From the NCBI GenBank assembly GCA_964615765.1, contig CAZTQN010000006.1:62001-126000 (forward strand): 64,000 bases of DNA. Reading direction: 5' to 3'. Position 1 is the first letter of the stretch, and each line of letters begins with the position of its first letter. Shown here piece by piece: positions 62,413 to 64,000 of this stretch. A program made the position numbers and the translations under genes. Source of the stretch: CAZTQN01 sp964615765 (GTDB lineage Bacteria > Planctomycetota > Phycisphaerae > Phycisphaerales > UBA1924). Under the pieces are notes generated by a model that did no database searches, was not told the DNA's origin, and was given only the letters and a program-made list of their open reading frames with translations.

Positions 62413-62622
62413 CACCCAGTCCACCATTTTGCGAGGACGCGGCAGCGGGCCCCCCCGCGCGATCGGGGGCTGGGCGCTGGCTACATGCGTCCCAATATGC
62501 GTCCTGACTGGCCTTGGACCCACCACTGACTGGTACCCGACTGGTCCCGGCGACCCCTGCTGGCGCTGGCAAGAACGCGGTTTCTGTCACGTGGGAGGGG
62601 GTATTTCGTCGTCGCCAAAGTC
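62413..62622. other. Non-coding right end of element 2
   Basis: No gene is supported. It holds the second right-end heptamer pair (62486-62504) and a block similar to the right end of element 1. The minus-strand frame after the att core ends in PPPT and a stop, as in element 1. Confidence 0.6.
62486..62504 (+). promoter_or_regulatory. Heptamer pair, right end of element 2 (candidate integrase arm site)
   Basis: Two TGCGTCC copies are 12 bases apart and end 119 bases before the att core, matching the right end of element 1 in spacing, orientation and distance. Confidence 0.55.
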
Positions 62623-62664
<42 letters not shown>

Positions 62665-62670
62665 CTTGAA

Positions 62671-62691
62671 ACGGCCCCCACGTGGGGCCGT
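62671..62691 (+). terminator. Original tRNA-Asp terminator
   Basis: The stem ACGGCCCC/GGGGCCGT with a five-base loop, followed by ATTCTTTT, lies seven bases after the right core. Before integration it would have followed tRNA-Asp directly. Confidence 0.68.
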
Positions 62692-62800
62692 ATTCTTTTG
62701 CGCCGCCCACGCTGGTGCGCCGGTGAGCATGCTTCGGAAGTAGCGAGCTCGGTGATTCCTGCACGAACGAGTGGGGGTCTCCACCAGCTCTAGCCACCTC

Positions 62801-63967
62801 TCACCCCTCCCCCTCCCGCGCCGTCACAAACCCCTCGTCGCTCGCCCACTGGCCGAGGTCGCGCCCTTGGATCGCCGCGGCCATCAGGTCGGGGAATCGG
62901 TTCGGCGTGCACGCGAAGCTCGGCACGCCCATCGCCGCCAACGCCGCCGCGTTTCCATGATCGAACTGCGGCGCGCCCGAGTCGCCCAGCGCCAGCAGCG
63001 TCACCATCCGCACGCCCGTGCCCACGATCGCCGCGGCTCGCTTGAGCATCGCCTTGTTGTCGCCGCCTTCGTATAAATCCGTGATCAGCACCAGGATCGT
63101 GTCGTGCGGCTTGCCGATCAGCCCCTGGCAGTACTTCAGCGCCTGGTTGATGTCCGTGCCCCCGCCGAGCTGCACGCCCATCAGCACGTCCACCGGATCG
63201 GCCATCTTGTCCGTCAGGTCCGCGACGACCGTGTCGAACGCGACCACGTGCGTCCGCATCGCCGGGATCGACGCCAGCACCGCGCCGAACACACCCGAAT
63301 ACACCACCGACTCGCCCATCGAGCCCGACTGATCGATGCACACGATCACCGTGCGCAGCTCGTTCCGCTTGCGCCCATACCCGATCCGCGACTCCGGCAC
63401 GATCGTCTTGTACTCCGGCTGGTAGTGCTTCAGATTCGCCCGGATCGTGCGGTGCCAGTCGATCTCGTGATGCCGCGGGCGGCGTGTCCGCGTCGAGCGC
63501 TTCAGCGCCCCCGTCACGGCCTGCCGCATCGGCGCTTCCAGCCGCTGCATCACGTCGCGCACCACCTTCTGCACGACCACGCGGGCCGACGCCTTTGCCT
63601 TCTTCGGGATCACGCCCGAGAGCGACATCAGCGTGGTGACGATGCCGATATCCGGCTCGACGGCTTCGAGCATTTCCGGCTCGAGCAGCATCTGACTCAT
63701 CCCCAGCCGCTCGATCGCGTCCTTCTGCATCACGCGCACGACCGACGTCGGGAAGTACTCGCGGATATCGCCCAGCCAGCGGGCCGCATTCGGCGCCGAC
63801 GCACCGAGCCCGCCGCCGCGCGTCTTCTCGCGGTCGTACAGCGCCTCCATCGCCTTGTCCATCGCGAGCGACCGCCCGTCGAGTTCGACGCGAATGCCGT
63901 CGGCCTCGTGCCCGCCGAGCAACAGCCGCCACCGCTCCAGACGCTCGCCCGCGCTTCCGGTCGTCAT
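62801..63967 (-). CDS. VWA-domain protein (CoxE-like)
   Basis: The 388-residue protein has an N-terminal helical region and a C-terminal von Willebrand A domain (about 205-370). The MIDAS metal site starts DQSGSMGES, the second threonine motif is GGTDINQAL, and ITDLYEGGD follows. Such proteins usually act with a MoxR-type AAA ATPase as metal chelatase or chaperone; the partner would lie outside the window, upstream on the minus strand. A short basic stretch (STRTRRPRHH) precedes the domain. Codon use and GC content match the left chromosomal flank, confirming the return to chromosome. Confidence 0.83.
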   Translation of the reverse strand: MTTGSAGERLERWRLLLGGHEADGIRVELDGRSLAMDKAMEALYDREKTRGGGLGASAPNAARWLGDIREYFPTSVVRVMQKDAIERLGMSQMLLEPEMLEAVEPDIGIVTTLMSLSGVIPKKAKASARVVVQKVVRDVMQRLEAPMRQAVTGALKRSTRTRRPRHHEIDWHRTIRANLKHYQPEYKTIVPESRIGYGRKRNELRTVIVCIDQSGSMGESVVYSGVFGAVLASIPAMRTHVVAFDTVVADLTDKMADPVDVLMGVQLGGGTDINQALKYCQGLIGKPHDTILVLITDLYEGGDNKAMLKRAAAIVGTGVRMVTLLALGDSGAPQFDHGNAAALAAMGVPSFACTPNRFPDLMAAAIQGRDLGQWASDEGFVTAREGEG

Positions 63968-64000
63968 GGGTACGCGTCTCCAAGAATCAGCCTGAGCACG

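Overview
The window is GC-rich DNA from a bacterium with an outer membrane: it carries Lgt, an Lnt-type acyltransferase, TolC-like proteins and RND pumps. Gene style at both ends (GC-rich housekeeping genes, HEAT-repeat lipoprotein, VWA protein, many planctomycete-like hypotheticals) suggests a member of the Planctomycetota, perhaps Phycisphaerae. That assignment is an inference from style, not proven by any marker here.

The left flank (1-13.7 kb) is ordinary chromosome: an unknown gene, galE, a DUF368 membrane protein, lgt, a UDP-sugar pyrophosphorylase, rpe, a degenerate histidine phosphatase, accD, an Lnt-like acyltransferase, a HEAT-repeat lipoprotein, an anchored coiled-coil protein and a tiny membrane protein. 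It ends at a tRNA-Asp(GTC) gene. The right flank (from about 62.7 kb) resumes with a VWA-domain gene.

Between them are two integrative elements in tandem, marked by three perfect 42-bp copies of the tRNA-Asp 3' end (13739, 49014, 62623). Element 1 (about 35.3 kb) is a plasmid/integrative hybrid. A minus-strand operon runs from a SprT-like protease through unknown membrane and exported proteins and a TraG/VirD4 coupling protein to excisionase and tyrosine integrase. It also has a TOPRIM protein, ArdC, a likely oriT with MobC and a MOBP-type relaxase, parA/parG behind a 19-unit array of 8-bp repeats, repA with a likely oriV, and an NTase/HTH pair. Its cargo is a long plus-strand metal block: CzcCBA-type RND pump, His-rich exported proteins, a Zn/Cd-type P-type ATPase, a MacAB-like ABC exporter and Cys-rich exported proteins. 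No mating-pore genes are visible.

Element 2 (about 13.6 kb) has the same ends but no integrase. It is almost entirely copper/silver handling: CopA, CopZ-like chaperone, CsoR, a lipid-anchored HMA protein, an outer-membrane beta-barrel, a CusCBA-type RND set with extra metal-binding modules, and a Cys-rich exported protein. Two 17-bp ATACT-N7-AGTAT operators probably place both of its transcription units under CsoR.

The most unusual points: the integrase reading frame runs through the att core, so its C-terminus would change between integrated and excised forms, and both right ends keep the same alternative tail; paired TGCGTCY heptamers sit at identical distances from att at both left ends and at both right ends; and a Cys-rich exported family is shared by the two elements, with two members apparently transcribed from near-leaderless promoters.
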